A stretch of DNA of 64,000 bases from Sphingomonas sp. SRS2. GTDB lineage: Bacteria; Pseudomonadota; Alphaproteobacteria; Sphingomonadales; Sphingomonadaceae. Shown in pieces: positions 44,150 to 51,788 of this stretch; the stretch's first letter is position 1, and the number at the start of each line of letters is the position of its first letter. Under the pieces are notes generated by a model. The model searched no databases. It worked only from the letters and a program-made list of their open reading frames with translations, and was not told the DNA's origin. Location: positions 107,300 to 171,299 of the forward strand of contig NZ_LARW01000040.1 in the NCBI RefSeq assembly GCF_000971055.1. Direction: 5' to 3'. The position numbers and the translations under genes were made by a program.

Positions 44150-44470
44150 TCAGGCGTGTCCCCTCTCGAAGATGGTGGAGAGATCGCTCTCCTTTATCGG
44201 TTCGAGAAATTGGCAGCCCGCCTCGAAATCCTTCGACCACATGATCTTCGCCCGGACCGTCCCGGTATTGGGTAGCTTCAGCGTGATCACGGTCGATGGC
44301 GGAAGATCGCAATAGACTTCCAGCCGCGCGCCGCGCGTGGTCATGTCGAGAATGCGGCACAGCGCCCGCTCCGGCATGCCACCCGTGCCGTAACGGCTGC
44401 GGATGTCTGCCGGGAGCCGCTCTTCACTGCGGCGCGAGCGCGTTACTACGGAAACTTCGGACGAAATCAT
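44150..44470 (-). CDS. PilZ-domain protein
   Basis: A 106-residue protein with a PilZ domain: SRRSEERLPADIRSRYGTGG (the R-x-x-x-R start), CRILDMTTRGARLEVYCDLP (the D/N-x-S/T-x-x-G strand) and MWSKDFEAGCQFLEPI. It is a candidate cyclic di-GMP receptor; third PilZ gene in the window. It converges on NfeD (27 bases) and is preceded by a short AT-richer region. No membrane segment. Confidence 0.75.
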   Translation of the reverse strand: MISSEVSVVTRSRRSEERLPADIRSRYGTGGMPERALCRILDMTTRGARLEVYCDLPPSTVITLKLPNTGTVRAKIMWSKDFEAGCQFLEPIKESDLSTIFERGHA

Positions 44471-44561
44471 CGGCGGTCCCTCAATTCAGACTAATGGCTA
44501 ACACGGCGTTCATTACGTTATGGTAAAGGCCGCCTGAGAATGTGAGGATTTCATCGGTCGG

Positions 44562-45206
44562 TCAGGTCAGCGCGGCGAGGCCCAAAACCGCTGCCTCGAT
44601 CCGCAGCGAAGCCTCTGTATCGGCAGCTATTTTCTGCCGCCGCGCGGCGATCAGCCGGTCGAGCCATAACGGTCCGAACTCGAAATGATGATCGATGCAC
44701 AGGCTCTCGACCGCCTTGCGGACATCGCGTCCGCAATCGTCGAGAATCGCGAACCGCCGGTTAAGCGCACCCTCGAGTTGCGCGGCGCGCTCGATATCAT
44801 GCTCCGTTGTCGACCGGACGATGCCCCGCCCCAGCATCTCACGATAAAGCCCGCCGCTCGGCGCAAGCTCGGCGTAATGCGACCAGTAGAGCTTGAAGAG
44901 GACGCGGCCGGCATCGCGCATAGCCTCCGCGCTGCGCGCCGGATGGGCGAGCAGGCCGGCTAGCCAGGCGCGGCCGATCGCATCGACCGCCTGGCCGTGA
45001 TCGCCACTTCCGATCGCCTCGATCGCCTCCTCGGCCTTGCCCTGTTGCCAGAGCCGCGCCGCCTGAGGGTCCAGCGCACCCGCCCGCCGCGCCCGGTGCA
45101 GCCTCAACTCGGCAGTGCCCCTGTCGACGCGCTGCCGCGGGGTTGCGATCAGCCGTCCCGATTTGTCCCGCGCTCCCGCCTTGCGCTTCCTGCCCGCCCT
45201 CGCCAT
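44562..45206 (-). CDS. Hypothetical protein beside an XRE regulator
   Basis: A 214-residue soluble protein. A basic N-terminus (ARAGRKRKAGARDKSGRLIA) is followed by helical regions (ELRLHRARRAGALDPQAARL; SGDHGQAVDAIGRAWLAGLL). The basic start suggests a nucleic-acid or phage-related protein, but no family is recognised. It is divergent from the XRE gene, with 60 bases of AT-rich DNA between, so the regulator may control it. Confidence 0.6.
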   Translation of the reverse strand: MARAGRKRKAGARDKSGRLIATPRQRVDRGTAELRLHRARRAGALDPQAARLWQQGKAEEAIEAIGSGDHGQAVDAIGRAWLAGLLAHPARSAEAMRDAGRVLFKLYWSHYAELAPSGGLYREMLGRGIVRSTTEHDIERAAQLEGALNRRFAILDDCGRDVRKAVESLCIDHHFEFGPLWLDRLIAARRQKIAADTEASLRIEAAVLGLAALT

Positions 45207-45266
45207 GTCGCCACCTCGCTTTCACAATTTAGTTGCACAATTATAGACAAGATTTACGGATACGGC

Positions 45267-45794
45267 ATGACCCTTCCGTATGAACGCATGCGCATGCTGC
45301 GCGCCCGTTCGGGGCTGTCGATGCGCAGCTTCGCCAGCGGGCTCGGCAGTCCTCTCGACACCCGCTATGCCTATTATGAGGAGAAGCGCTTCACCGGGCC
45401 GCTCCCCATCGACGCCGCACGTCAGATCGCAACCGCGCTCCAGCCCTTCGGCGTCGAGCCGGCGGAAGTACTCGCCCTTGCGGGCTTGACCGCCGAGGAG
45501 CGGGACAGCGAGCTGTCGGCGATCATCCCCGCGTTCCAATATGTCCGTCTGGATGTCGCCCTCCCTAATGCAGACGCGTTGACGCGCATGTTCGAAACCA
45601 TGTTGGAGAAGGATGTGCCGGCTGGTCAGCGAGACGCGCTTGCGCGAAATCTTGCTCTGCGCCTGCCAGCCGCGCTTCAGCGTGCATCAGTCTCGCCGCC
45701 CGTTCCAGTGCGGGATACAGCGCCACTTCCCGGCGCAGATGCTCGACCGCGCGCCAGGCGTCGTCCGCCTCGCCCGCCAGAATCGCGCATCTGA
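45267..45794 (+). CDS. XRE-type phage-repressor-like regulator
   Basis: A 175-residue protein. The N-terminal 75 residues read as a helix-turn-helix of the lambda-repressor type (YERMRMLRARSGLSMRSFAS, then DTRYAYYEEKRFTGPLPIDA and ARQIATALQPFGV). The C-terminal half is variable and Pro/Arg-rich, with no peptidase domain. AT-rich DNA upstream contains two copies of CACAATT 13 bases apart (CACAATTTAG, CACAATTATA), possible operator half-sites. The last 230 bases overlap an antisense open frame, so the true C-terminus of one of them is uncertain. Confidence 0.65.
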   Translation: MTLPYERMRMLRARSGLSMRSFASGLGSPLDTRYAYYEEKRFTGPLPIDAARQIATALQPFGVEPAEVLALAGLTAEERDSELSAIIPAFQYVRLDVALPNADALTRMFETMLEKDVPAGQRDALARNLALRLPAALQRASVSPPVPVRDTAPLPGADARPRARRRPPRPPESRI

Positions 45795-45855
45795 TGTCAC
45801 AGGCCGGGCATGCGATGTCGCACCCCGGAGAGGTTCGGTAGGCTGGTTTTCCCAT
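45565..45855 (-). CDS. Possible small Cys-rich protein, antisense to the XRE gene, SOS-box upstream
   Basis: A 96-residue frame with coherent composition: a CxxxCxxCxxxC N-terminus (CDIACPACDIRCAILAGE), then a helical LRREVALYPALERAARLMHA and GAEQDFAQARLA. It overlaps the 3' part of the XRE gene on the other strand, so only one may be real there. The alphaproteobacterial SOS-box match GTTC-N7-GTTC lies 19-33 bases upstream of its ATG, a natural place for LexA control. No family recognised. Confidence 0.35.
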   Translation of the reverse strand: MGKPAYRTSPGCDIACPACDIRCAILAGEADDAWRAVEHLRREVALYPALERAARLMHAEARLAGAEQDFAQARLADQPAHPSPTWFRTCASTRLH

Positions 45856-45873
45856 GATCCGACTCGGCTAGAT

Positions 45874-45888
45874 GTTCTCGTTATGTTC
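45874..45888. promoter_or_regulatory. SOS box candidate (GTTC-N7-GTTC)
   Basis: GTTC at 45874-45877 and GTTC at 45885-45888, seven bases apart, match the alphaproteobacterial LexA site. It lies in the intergenic region just upstream of the minus-strand frame at 45855. Next to it, at 45899-45916, ATCCTA-N6-TAGGAT forms an inverted repeat. By chance about two such GTTC pairs are expected in 64 kb, so placement is the main support. Confidence 0.45.
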
Positions 45889-45961
45889 TAACGAGCATAT
45901 CCTACAAGTCTAGGATTTTTCCTATCGGCGATTTGCGCGGCGCATTTGCCGTGCGCTTGGG

Positions 45962-46243
45962 TCAGCCCAGACGCGGGACTTCGCGAATGTTGCGATAGGG
46001 GGCGTCGGAAAGGGCTGGGGCTGCCGGAATGGCGGCGGTGGTCTGTGGTGCGTGCAGCGGCAAATAGGGCTGCTGCGGCTCATTAACGCTGACCGTTCTG
46101 ATTTCGGCCGGGATCGGCGGCGCAAGCATCCATGACGGCGGCGCCATCTTCGGCTTTGGGGCGGCATCGACGAGCCGGAGAACCGGGCGCTGCTGCGCCT
46201 CGACCTCAGGATAGTCCGCCATGTTCAACATTGCGTTCGCCAT
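45962..46243 (-). CDS. Hypothetical Pro/Ala-rich protein
   Basis: A 93-residue low-complexity protein rich in Pro, Ala and Gln (VEAQQRPVLRLVDAAPKPKM; EPQQPYLPLHAPQTTAAIPA). No fold can be recognised. The ATG is followed by a plausible open frame with a continuing codon bias, and a 238-base AT-rich stretch lies upstream. Confidence 0.4.
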   Translation of the reverse strand: MANAMLNMADYPEVEAQQRPVLRLVDAAPKPKMAPPSWMLAPPIPAEIRTVSVNEPQQPYLPLHAPQTTAAIPAAPALSDAPYRNIREVPRLG

Positions 46244-46333
46244 GATGCCCGTCCACCGAATCAGCGGACCATCCCGCCTGCCCCGCCTCTCTGCGCCGAT
46301 ATGACGACCAAGAAAATAGGACTCACTCGGAAG

Positions 46334-46348
46334 TTACAATTGTTGACA
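46334..46348. repeat. Short shared motif TTACAATTGTTRACA (also at 14190-14204)
   Basis: TTACAATTGTTGACA here and TTACAATTGTTAACA at 14190-14204 agree at 14 of 15 bases. Both lie in AT-rich intergenic regions upstream of small hypothetical genes. A shared binding site is possible, but only two copies were found by eye. Confidence 0.35.
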
Positions 46349-46429
46349 CGCAGCGGCATAACTCCCGAATTTTCTTGTTACATTTTGTCACAAGCGCAAA
46401 TGGCAACCTCTGCTTAACCAAGATTCTGA

Positions 46430-46458
46430 TTGACATTTATACAACTTTCTTGTATATG
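46430..46458 (+). promoter_or_regulatory. Strong sigma-70 promoter overlapping a perfect palindrome
   Basis: TTGACA (46430-46435), 17 bases, TATATG (46453-46458) is a near-consensus housekeeping promoter, unusual in this genome. Between the boxes lies TATACAA-CTTTC-TTGTATA (46438-46456), a perfect 7-bp inverted repeat with 5-bp spacer, ideally placed for a repressor. It serves the gene at 46482. Confidence 0.65.
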
Positions 46459-46481
46459 CTCCGGTCATTCAGGGAGTAGCG

Positions 46482-46748
46482 ATGACCGCTTATCAGCCAT
46501 CCGTCGGCCGATGCCGCCAGGTTAGGGAGATCGACGCGTTGATGCGCGCGCTCGGCAATCTGCGACACTGGGGCGACACCACCGCGACCCGCTGTGCCTA
46601 TTCCGGGGATCAGGGCTGCCGGCTCTACGCGACCGCCGCACAACTGCGCGAGGAGGCATGGGCCGACAGCCTCGACGCCGCCTATCGCCTGTTTGAGATT
46701 GACGCGATCCACCACGCCTGGATCGAAATGAACGGACGTTCGGCATGA
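46482..46748 (+). CDS. Hypothetical protein under a repressible promoter
   Basis: An 88-residue soluble protein: GRCRQVREIDALMRALGNLR, then CAYSGDQGCRLYATAAQLRE and DSLDAAYRLFEIDAIHHAWI. Three cysteines are present. CAGGGAG lies upstream of the ATG. No family recognised. Overlaps the next gene by ATGA, and the pair has its own promoter and operator, so it is a regulated two-gene unit. Confidence 0.55.
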   Translation: MTAYQPSVGRCRQVREIDALMRALGNLRHWGDTTATRCAYSGDQGCRLYATAAQLREEAWADSLDAAYRLFEIDAIHHAWIEMNGRSA

Positions 46749-46978
46749 GCGAGCACGCGGACGCCGCAATCCTGCTCAGGGAGCTATTGGACGGAATAGC
46801 GCGGGCCGACGCGCTGGCGCAGAACCACGACCGGGCCCGCGCCGATCGGGAACACCATGCCGAAGCAGCCCAGCATGCCGATGAACTGGCCGAAGCCGGA
46901 CGCCGCGCCGCCCTTGTCCTGATCGAAAGCGCTTTTCCGGGCGTCTGCTGGTCCATGATCGAGCGCGCCGCGCTATAA
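46745..46978 (+). CDS. Hypothetical coiled-coil protein, partner of the preceding gene
   Basis: A 77-residue protein: a single long helix rich in Ala, His, Glu and Arg (LLRELLDGIARADALAQNHD; ARADREHHAEAAQHADELAE) with a hydrophobic end (LVLIESAFPGVCWSMIERAA). Coupled to the upstream gene by ATGA. The pattern suggests an oligomerising partner. No family recognised. It ends 17 bases before the cysQ stop, converging. Confidence 0.5.
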   Translation: MSEHADAAILLRELLDGIARADALAQNHDRARADREHHAEAAQHADELAEAGRRAALVLIESAFPGVCWSMIERAAL

Positions 46979-46995
46979 GGCGGTGATCCGTTCGC

Positions 46996-47733
46996 TCAGG
47001 CCGGCGTCACATCCCGGACGAGCCGCAGCACCTCATCGGCCAGCGCAACCGGACAGATCAGCACATCGGGCAGCCATGGATTAGGGCAATTATAGCGAAG
47101 CGGTGAGCCGTCGATGCGGGAGCAGTGCAGCCCTGCCGCCTGCGCGACCGCGACCGGCGCGCAATTGTCCCATTCATATTGCCCACCCGAATGCAGATAG
47201 ATGTCGGCCTCACCGCGCACCACCGCCATCGCCTTGGCGCCCGCCGATCCCATCGGCACCAGTTCGGCGCTCAATTTCGCCGCGACCGCGACGGCCTCGG
47301 CGGCTGGCCGTGTGCGGCTGACCAGCATCCGCAACGTCGCGGGCGGCGGCGACAGGCTGATCGGATTGGCGGAGTTGAGCGTCAGTCCGAGCCCCGGCAG
47401 CGCCACCGCGCCGATGCTGGCCTTGCCACCCACCGCCAGCGCGACATGCACCGCCCAGTCGCTGCGGCCTTCGCCATATTCACGGGTCCCGTCGAGCGGA
47501 TCGACGATCCAGACGCGCTCGACCTGACAGCGGGCCACGTCGTTGATCTCCTCTTCAGAGAGGATCGCGTCGGCGGGCCGCTCGCGGCGCAGCGTCTCCA
47601 TGATGAAGGCGTTGGCGATCCGATCGCCCTCGCCGCCCAGCGCCTTGCCATCGAACTCTCCGCGCTCCCGCAGATCGAGCAACATCCGCCCGGCGGCATC
47701 GGCGATGTGGATCGCCAGTTCGGCGTCGTTCAT
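46996..47733 (-). CDS. cysQ: 3'(2'),5'-bisphosphate nucleotidase
   Basis: A 245-residue enzyme of the inositol monophosphatase superfamily. The metal sites are DAILSEEEIND (Glu pair) and WIVDPLDGTREY (DPxDGT), and a C-terminal motif reads YEWDNCAPVAVAQAAGLHCS (W-D-x-x-A). It removes phosphate from PAP, the by-product of sulfate reduction via PAPS. It overlaps cysNC by four bases (ATGA), in the expected sulfate assimilation operon. A TTG at 47736 is an alternative start. Confidence 0.9.
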   Translation of the reverse strand: MNDAELAIHIADAAGRMLLDLRERGEFDGKALGGEGDRIANAFIMETLRRERPADAILSEEEINDVARCQVERVWIVDPLDGTREYGEGRSDWAVHVALAVGGKASIGAVALPGLGLTLNSANPISLSPPPATLRMLVSRTRPAAEAVAVAAKLSAELVPMGSAGAKAMAVVRGEADIYLHSGGQYEWDNCAPVAVAQAAGLHCSRIDGSPLRYNCPNPWLPDVLICPVALADEVLRLVRDVTPA

Positions 47734-49658
47734 CAACCTTCGCCCAGCAACTGTTCGATGATGATGTCGGCGGCTTGTTCGGGCGTCATCTTGGTGGTGT
47801 CGATGCAGATCTCGGGATGTTCGGGAGCCTCATAAGGGCTGTCGATCCCGGTAAAGTTCTTGAGCTCGCCAGCGCGAGCCTTCTTGTAGAGACCCTTAAC
47901 GTCGCGCTTCTCGGCCTCGGCTAGGCTGGTGTCGATATGGACCTCGATGAACTCACCCGGCGCCATCATCGCGCGGACCATGTCGCGCTCGGCGCGGAAC
48001 GGCGAAATGAAGGCGGTGATCACGATCAGGCCGGCGTCGGTCATCAGCTTGGCCACCTCACCCACCCGGCGGATATTCTCCACCCGGTCGGCATCGGTAA
48101 AGCCAAGATCCTTGTTGAGCCCGTGGCGGACATTGTCGCCGTCGAGCAGGAAGGCGTGGCGGTTCATCCGCGTCAGCTTCTTCTCGACGATGTTGGCAAT
48201 GGTCGACTTGCCCGCGCCCGACAGTCCGGTCAGCCACAGCACGGCGGCTTTCTGGTTCTTGAGGTCGGCGCGCTTCTCACGGGTCGTGTCCATCGCCTGC
48301 CAATGGACATTCTGCGAACGGCGCAGGCTGAAGTGGATCATCCCCGCCGCCACGGTGGCGTTGGTGATCTTGTCGATCAGGATGAAGCCACCCAGCGTGC
48401 GATTGTCTGCATAGCTTTCGAACACCAGCGGCCGGTCGGTCGACAGATTAGCGACCCCGATGGCGTTCAACTCCAGCGTCTTCGCCGCCAGATGCTCCAT
48501 CGTGTTGACATTAACCTGATATTTGGGCGCCTGGACCGAGGCGGTGACGGTCTGCGCACCGAGCTTCAGCCAATAGGGCCGCCCCGGCAGCATCGCTTCG
48601 TCGGACATCCACACGATCGTCGTCTCGAACTGGTCGGCGACCTGCGGCGGACTGTCGGCCAGCGCGATCACATCGCCGCGCGAGCAGTCGATCTCGTCGG
48701 CGAAGGTCAACGTCACCGACTGGCCGGCAACCGCTTGATTCAGATCGCCGCCGAGGGTGACGATCTGGCTGACCGTGCTGGTCTTGCCCGACGGCAGGAC
48801 GCGAATGCTGTCGCCCGGACGCACGGTGCCCGCCGCGATCAGGCCGGAAAAGCCCCGGAAGTCGAGATTGGGGCGGTTGACCCACTGCACCGGCATAAGG
48901 AAAGGCTTCGCCTGATCCGAAATCTGGTCGACTTCGACCGTCTCCAGATGCTCCATCAGCGTGGGCCCCGTATACCAGGGCGTATTCTCGCTGAGCGCGG
49001 TGATGTTGTCGCCCTTGAAGCCGGAGATCGGCATCGGAGTGAAGGCGGTGATGCCGATCGAGTTCGCAAAGGCCGTATAATCCGCGACGATCTCGTCATA
49101 GCTGGCCTGATCATAACCGATCAGGTCCATCTTGTTGACCGCGAGCACCAGATTCCTGATCCCGATCAAGTGCGCCAGATAGCTGTGCCGCCGCGTCTGG
49201 GTCAGTACGCCCTTGCGCGCATCGATCAGGATCACGGCGAGATCGGCGGTGGACGCCCCCGTCACCATGTTGCGGGGATATTGCTCATGCCCCGGCGTAT
49301 CGGCGACGATGAACTTGCGTTTCTCGGTCGAAAAGAAGCGATAGGCGACGTCGATCGTGATGCCCTGCTCGCGCTCGGCGGCGAGACCGTCGACCAGCAG
49401 CGCGAAGTCGATCTCCTGCCCCTGCGTGCCGACGCGCTTGCTGTCCGCCTCCAGCGCCGCCAGCTGATCCTCGAAGATCATCTTCGAATCATAAAGCAGA
49501 CGGCCGATCAAGGTCGACTTGCCGTCATCGACCGATCCACAGGTGATGAAACGCAGCAGCGTCTTGTGCTGATGCTGGTTGAGATAGGCGTCGATATCCT
49601 GGGCGATCAGCTTATCGACCTGATAGGCGCTCTCGTTGTGCTGGAGGGTGTCGGTCAT
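47733..49658 (-). CDS. cysN: Bifunctional sulfate adenylyltransferase subunit 1/adenylylsulfate kinase
   Basis: A 641-residue fusion. The N-terminal half is an EF-Tu-like GTPase: P-loop [19 protein letters not shown] (Gly41 on), [24 protein letters not shown]. The C-terminal part, from about residue 470, is APS kinase: [12 protein letters not shown], then [19 protein letters not shown] and [13 protein letters not shown]. It activates sulfate to APS together with CysD and phosphorylates it to PAPS. Overlaps cysD by one base (TGATG) and cysQ by four. Confidence 0.95.
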   Translation of the reverse strand: MTDTLQHNESAYQVDKLIAQDIDAYLNQHQHKTLLRFITCGSVDDGKSTLIGRLLYDSKMIFEDQLAALEADSKRVGTQGQEIDFALLVDGLAAEREQGITIDVAYRFFSTEKRKFIVADTPGHEQYPRNMVTGASTADLAVILIDARKGVLTQTRRHSYLAHLIGIRNLVLAVNKMDLIGYDQASYDEIVADYTAFANSIGITAFTPMPISGFKGDNITALSENTPWYTGPTLMEHLETVEVDQISDQAKPFLMPVQWVNRPNLDFRGFSGLIAAGTVRPGDSIRVLPSGKTSTVSQIVTLGGDLNQAVAGQSVTLTFADEIDCSRGDVIALADSPPQVADQFETTIVWMSDEAMLPGRPYWLKLGAQTVTASVQAPKYQVNVNTMEHLAAKTLELNAIGVANLSTDRPLVFESYADNRTLGGFILIDKITNATVAAGMIHFSLRRSQNVHWQAMDTTREKRADLKNQKAAVLWLTGLSGAGKSTIANIVEKKLTRMNRHAFLLDGDNVRHGLNKDLGFTDADRVENIRRVGEVAKLMTDAGLIVITAFISPFRAERDMVRAMMAPGEFIEVHIDTSLAEAEKRDVKGLYKKARAGELKNFTGIDSPYEAPEHPEICIDTTKMTPEQAADIIIEQLLGEG

Positions 49659-50566
49659 CAGAAATAGCCCTCCTGCTTCTTCTTCTCCATGCCGGCGCCG
49701 CCGGCATCCTTGTCAATCGCCCTGCCCTGCCGTTCCGAGGTGGTGGTGAGCAGCATCTCCTGAATGACCTCGCTCAAGGTCGCGGCCTCGCTCTCGACCG
49801 CACCGGTCAGCGGGTAGCAGCCCAGCGTCCTGAACCGGATCGAGCGGTCGACCGGCACTTCGCCCGGCTTCAGCGGGAAGCGATCGTCATCGACCATCAG
49901 CAGCATGCCGTCGCGCTCGACTGTCGGTCGCTTGGCCGCAAAGTAGAGCGGCACGATCGGCACGTCGTTCAGCTGGATATATTGCCAGATGTCGAGCTCG
50001 GTCCAGTTCGAGATCGGGAAGATGCGGATGCTCTCGCCCTTCGCCTTCTTCGCATTGTAGAGGTTCCAGAGCTCGGGCCGCTGGTTCTTCGGGTCCCAGC
50101 CATGGCTGGCGGTGCGGAAGGAGAATATCCGCTCCTTGGCGCGGCTCTTCTCCTCGTCGCGCCGCGCGCCGCCAAACGCCGCGTCGAAGCCGTACTTGTC
50201 GAGCGCCTGCTTCAACCCTTCCGTCTTCCACAGATCGGTATGCAGCGCGCCATGGTCAAACGGGTTGATCCCGCGCGCCTGCGCCTCAGGATTGTGATAG
50301 ACCAGCAACTCCATGCCGCTCTCGCGCGCCATCCGGTCGCGCAGATCGTACATCGCCTGGAACTTCCAGGTCGTGTCGACATGCAGCAACGGGAACGGCG
50401 GCGGCGACGGATAAAAGGCCTTGCGCGCCAGATGCAGCATCACCGCCGAATCCTTGCCGACCGAATACAGCATCACCGGACGCTCGCACTCCGCCACCAC
50501 CTCGCGAAGGATGTGAATGCTCTCGGCTTCCAGCCGCTGTAGGTGGGTCAGGTGATTTGCCATCAT
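49658..50566 (-). CDS. cysD: Sulfate adenylyltransferase subunit 2
   Basis: A 302-residue ATP-pyrophosphatase. The PP-loop is [20 protein letters not shown] (about 34-53), followed by [40 protein letters not shown] and [20 protein letters not shown]. It catalyses ATP plus sulfate to APS, driven by the CysN GTPase. It begins the cysD-cysNC-cysQ operon. MM at the start means the ATG may be three bases later. Confidence 0.95.
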   Translation of the reverse strand: MMANHLTHLQRLEAESIHILREVVAECERPVMLYSVGKDSAVMLHLARKAFYPSPPPFPLLHVDTTWKFQAMYDLRDRMARESGMELLVYHNPEAQARGINPFDHGALHTDLWKTEGLKQALDKYGFDAAFGGARRDEEKSRAKERIFSFRTASHGWDPKNQRPELWNLYNAKKAKGESIRIFPISNWTELDIWQYIQLNDVPIVPLYFAAKRPTVERDGMLLMVDDDRFPLKPGEVPVDRSIRFRTLGCYPLTGAVESEAATLSEVIQEMLLTTTSERQGRAIDKDAGGAGMEKKKQEGYF

Positions 50567-50860
50567 GCGGCAGTAGCCAAGCCCTGGGCCGCACGCCCCA
50601 AATTAAATGTTGGAAAGCGATAAGCAAATGTGCGGCCCGCCTGCCGGTCGCCCGGCCCCGCCAATATCCGGTAGCCCATTGCACAGGATTTTGCTTGTAA
50701 GCGGAATGGCAGCCTGCCCACCGCCGGCTGTGGCGCATCAGTATGCGACGGTCACCGCATGGGGCCGCTCGGCCTCACACTGAAAAGAATGAAGCATGGG
50801 GTCGGCTCCGGCAGGCGTGCGGGACAGCCTTACAGCTTCTCATTCTGACCCGGGATTTAC
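50567..50860. other. 294-base leader region upstream of cysD, no gene seen
   Basis: It separates cysD (minus, start 50566) from the terminator of the UrcA gene. Open frames here are GC-driven and have no support. It must carry the cys operon promoter; an AT-richer patch (TTCCAACATTTAATTTGG on the minus strand, near 50610) is the best candidate. I could not recognise a riboswitch. Confidence 0.35.
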
Positions 50861-50909
50861 AAAAAGACTGAGCCGCCGGAGAAGGGCTGGAGTCCCTCCT
50901 ACCGGCGGC
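50861..50909 (-). terminator. Intrinsic terminator after the UrcA gene
   Basis: On the minus strand GCCGCCGG (50909-50902) pairs with CCGGCGGC (50879-50872), with an inner AGGGACT...AGCCCT stem, then CTCAGTCTTTTTG. This is a convincing rho-independent terminator placed 26 bases after the UrcA stop. Confidence 0.75.
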
Positions 50910-50934
50910 CCGTCTTGGCCTTCATGTTCAGGCT

Positions 50935-51246
50935 TCAGCGCGAAGCGAGCTTGATCTCGTTGCTCTGCGCCATTGCGACCTGGCCTTTGGCCGATTTCAC
51001 CGCCTGGAGACGGCAGTTCGCGACCTGAATGCGGCTGCCGGCATCATCATGACCACAGGCAACGCGGGCGGCGCGGGCGATGCGGACCAGCAGTTCGGAA
51101 GCGCCGGCGTCGCTGGCGATGTCGAGGTCGCCATAAGCGACCGCAACCCGGACCGGTTCTGCGCGCAGGGGGGTCGCGGCTGCGACGGTGACGAAGGTGG
51201 CGGCCAGGGCGGCGCTACCGGCGATCATGTTCTTGAAGCTCTGCAT
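50935..51246 (-). CDS. UrcA family protein
   Basis: A 103-residue exported protein. The signal peptide (MIAGSAALAATFVTVAAATP) is followed by the UrcA pattern: VRVAVAYGDLDIASDAGASE, LLVRIARAARVACG and a C-terminal CRLQAVKSAKGQVAMAQSN with conserved Cys pair. The family is frequent in sphingomonads and caulobacters; function unknown. The ATG at 51246 follows GAAAGGGA. An intrinsic terminator is directly downstream. Confidence 0.82.
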   Translation of the reverse strand: MQSFKNMIAGSAALAATFVTVAAATPLRAEPVRVAVAYGDLDIASDAGASELLVRIARAARVACGHDDAGSRIQVANCRLQAVKSAKGQVAMAQSNEIKLASR

Positions 51247-51404
51247 TTTAAGTTCCCTTTCACGTGTGCGTTGTCGATACACACACCTCAGCAGGAACCG
51301 TGCCAAATGCCGTAAGCCCTAAAAATATGTGACTTTCGTTCAATTCGCCGAACAAGAAACACCACTTATCCGTAAAATATACTCAATGATGGCGGATTTT
51401 CCAA

Positions 51405-51788
51405 TCACCGCCGCTTTAGTGCGGTAACTTCGATCTCGATCTTCATCTCCGCTTTGATCAATCCCACCACCAGCGCGGTCGCCGCGGGCCGTATCTCGCC
51501 AAAGGCTTCGTCTAGCACGGGGCCGACCTCATCCCAATAAGCGGCATCGGTGAAATAATAGGTGGCGCGCACGACATCGGTCATTGCAAAGCCAGCGCCC
51601 TCCAATGTGCGGCCGATCAAGGCCAGCGCATTGCGCGCCTGCTCCGCCGCGCTCTCGGGCATGACCCGTGTCTCGGGATCATAGCCGGTGGTGCCCGCGA
51701 CAAAGGCCCAGTCGCCGTCGACCAGGGCCCGGCTGTACCCAACCTGCTTTTCGAAGGGTGAGCCTGAAGAGATCAGCGTGCGGGCCAT
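51405..51788 (-). CDS. RidA family protein
   Basis: A 127-residue protein of the RidA/YjgF fold: SGSPFEKQVGYSRALVDGDW, FVAGTTGYDPETRVMPESAA, EQARNALALIGRTLEGAG and MTDVVRATYYFTD. The C-terminal part has ATALVVGLIKAEMKIEIEVT. Members hydrolyse reactive enamine/imine intermediates; the key Arg lies in DVVRATYY (the usual Arg before a catalytic Glu in EIEVTA). It overlaps purT by one base (TGATG), and co-transcription with it is likely. Confidence 0.88.
   Translation of the reverse strand: MARTLISSGSPFEKQVGYSRALVDGDWAFVAGTTGYDPETRVMPESAAEQARNALALIGRTLEGAGFAMTDVVRATYYFTDAAYWDEVGPVLDEAFGEIRPAATALVVGLIKAEMKIEIEVTALKRR

Noticed and set aside
47937..49667. 576-residue open frame on the plus strand
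   Set aside because: Exactly antisense to cysNC, which has all expected motifs.
50286..50738. 150-residue minus-strand frame upstream of and into cysD
   Set aside because: Overlaps the cysD start in another frame and shows no motif; treated as leader DNA.
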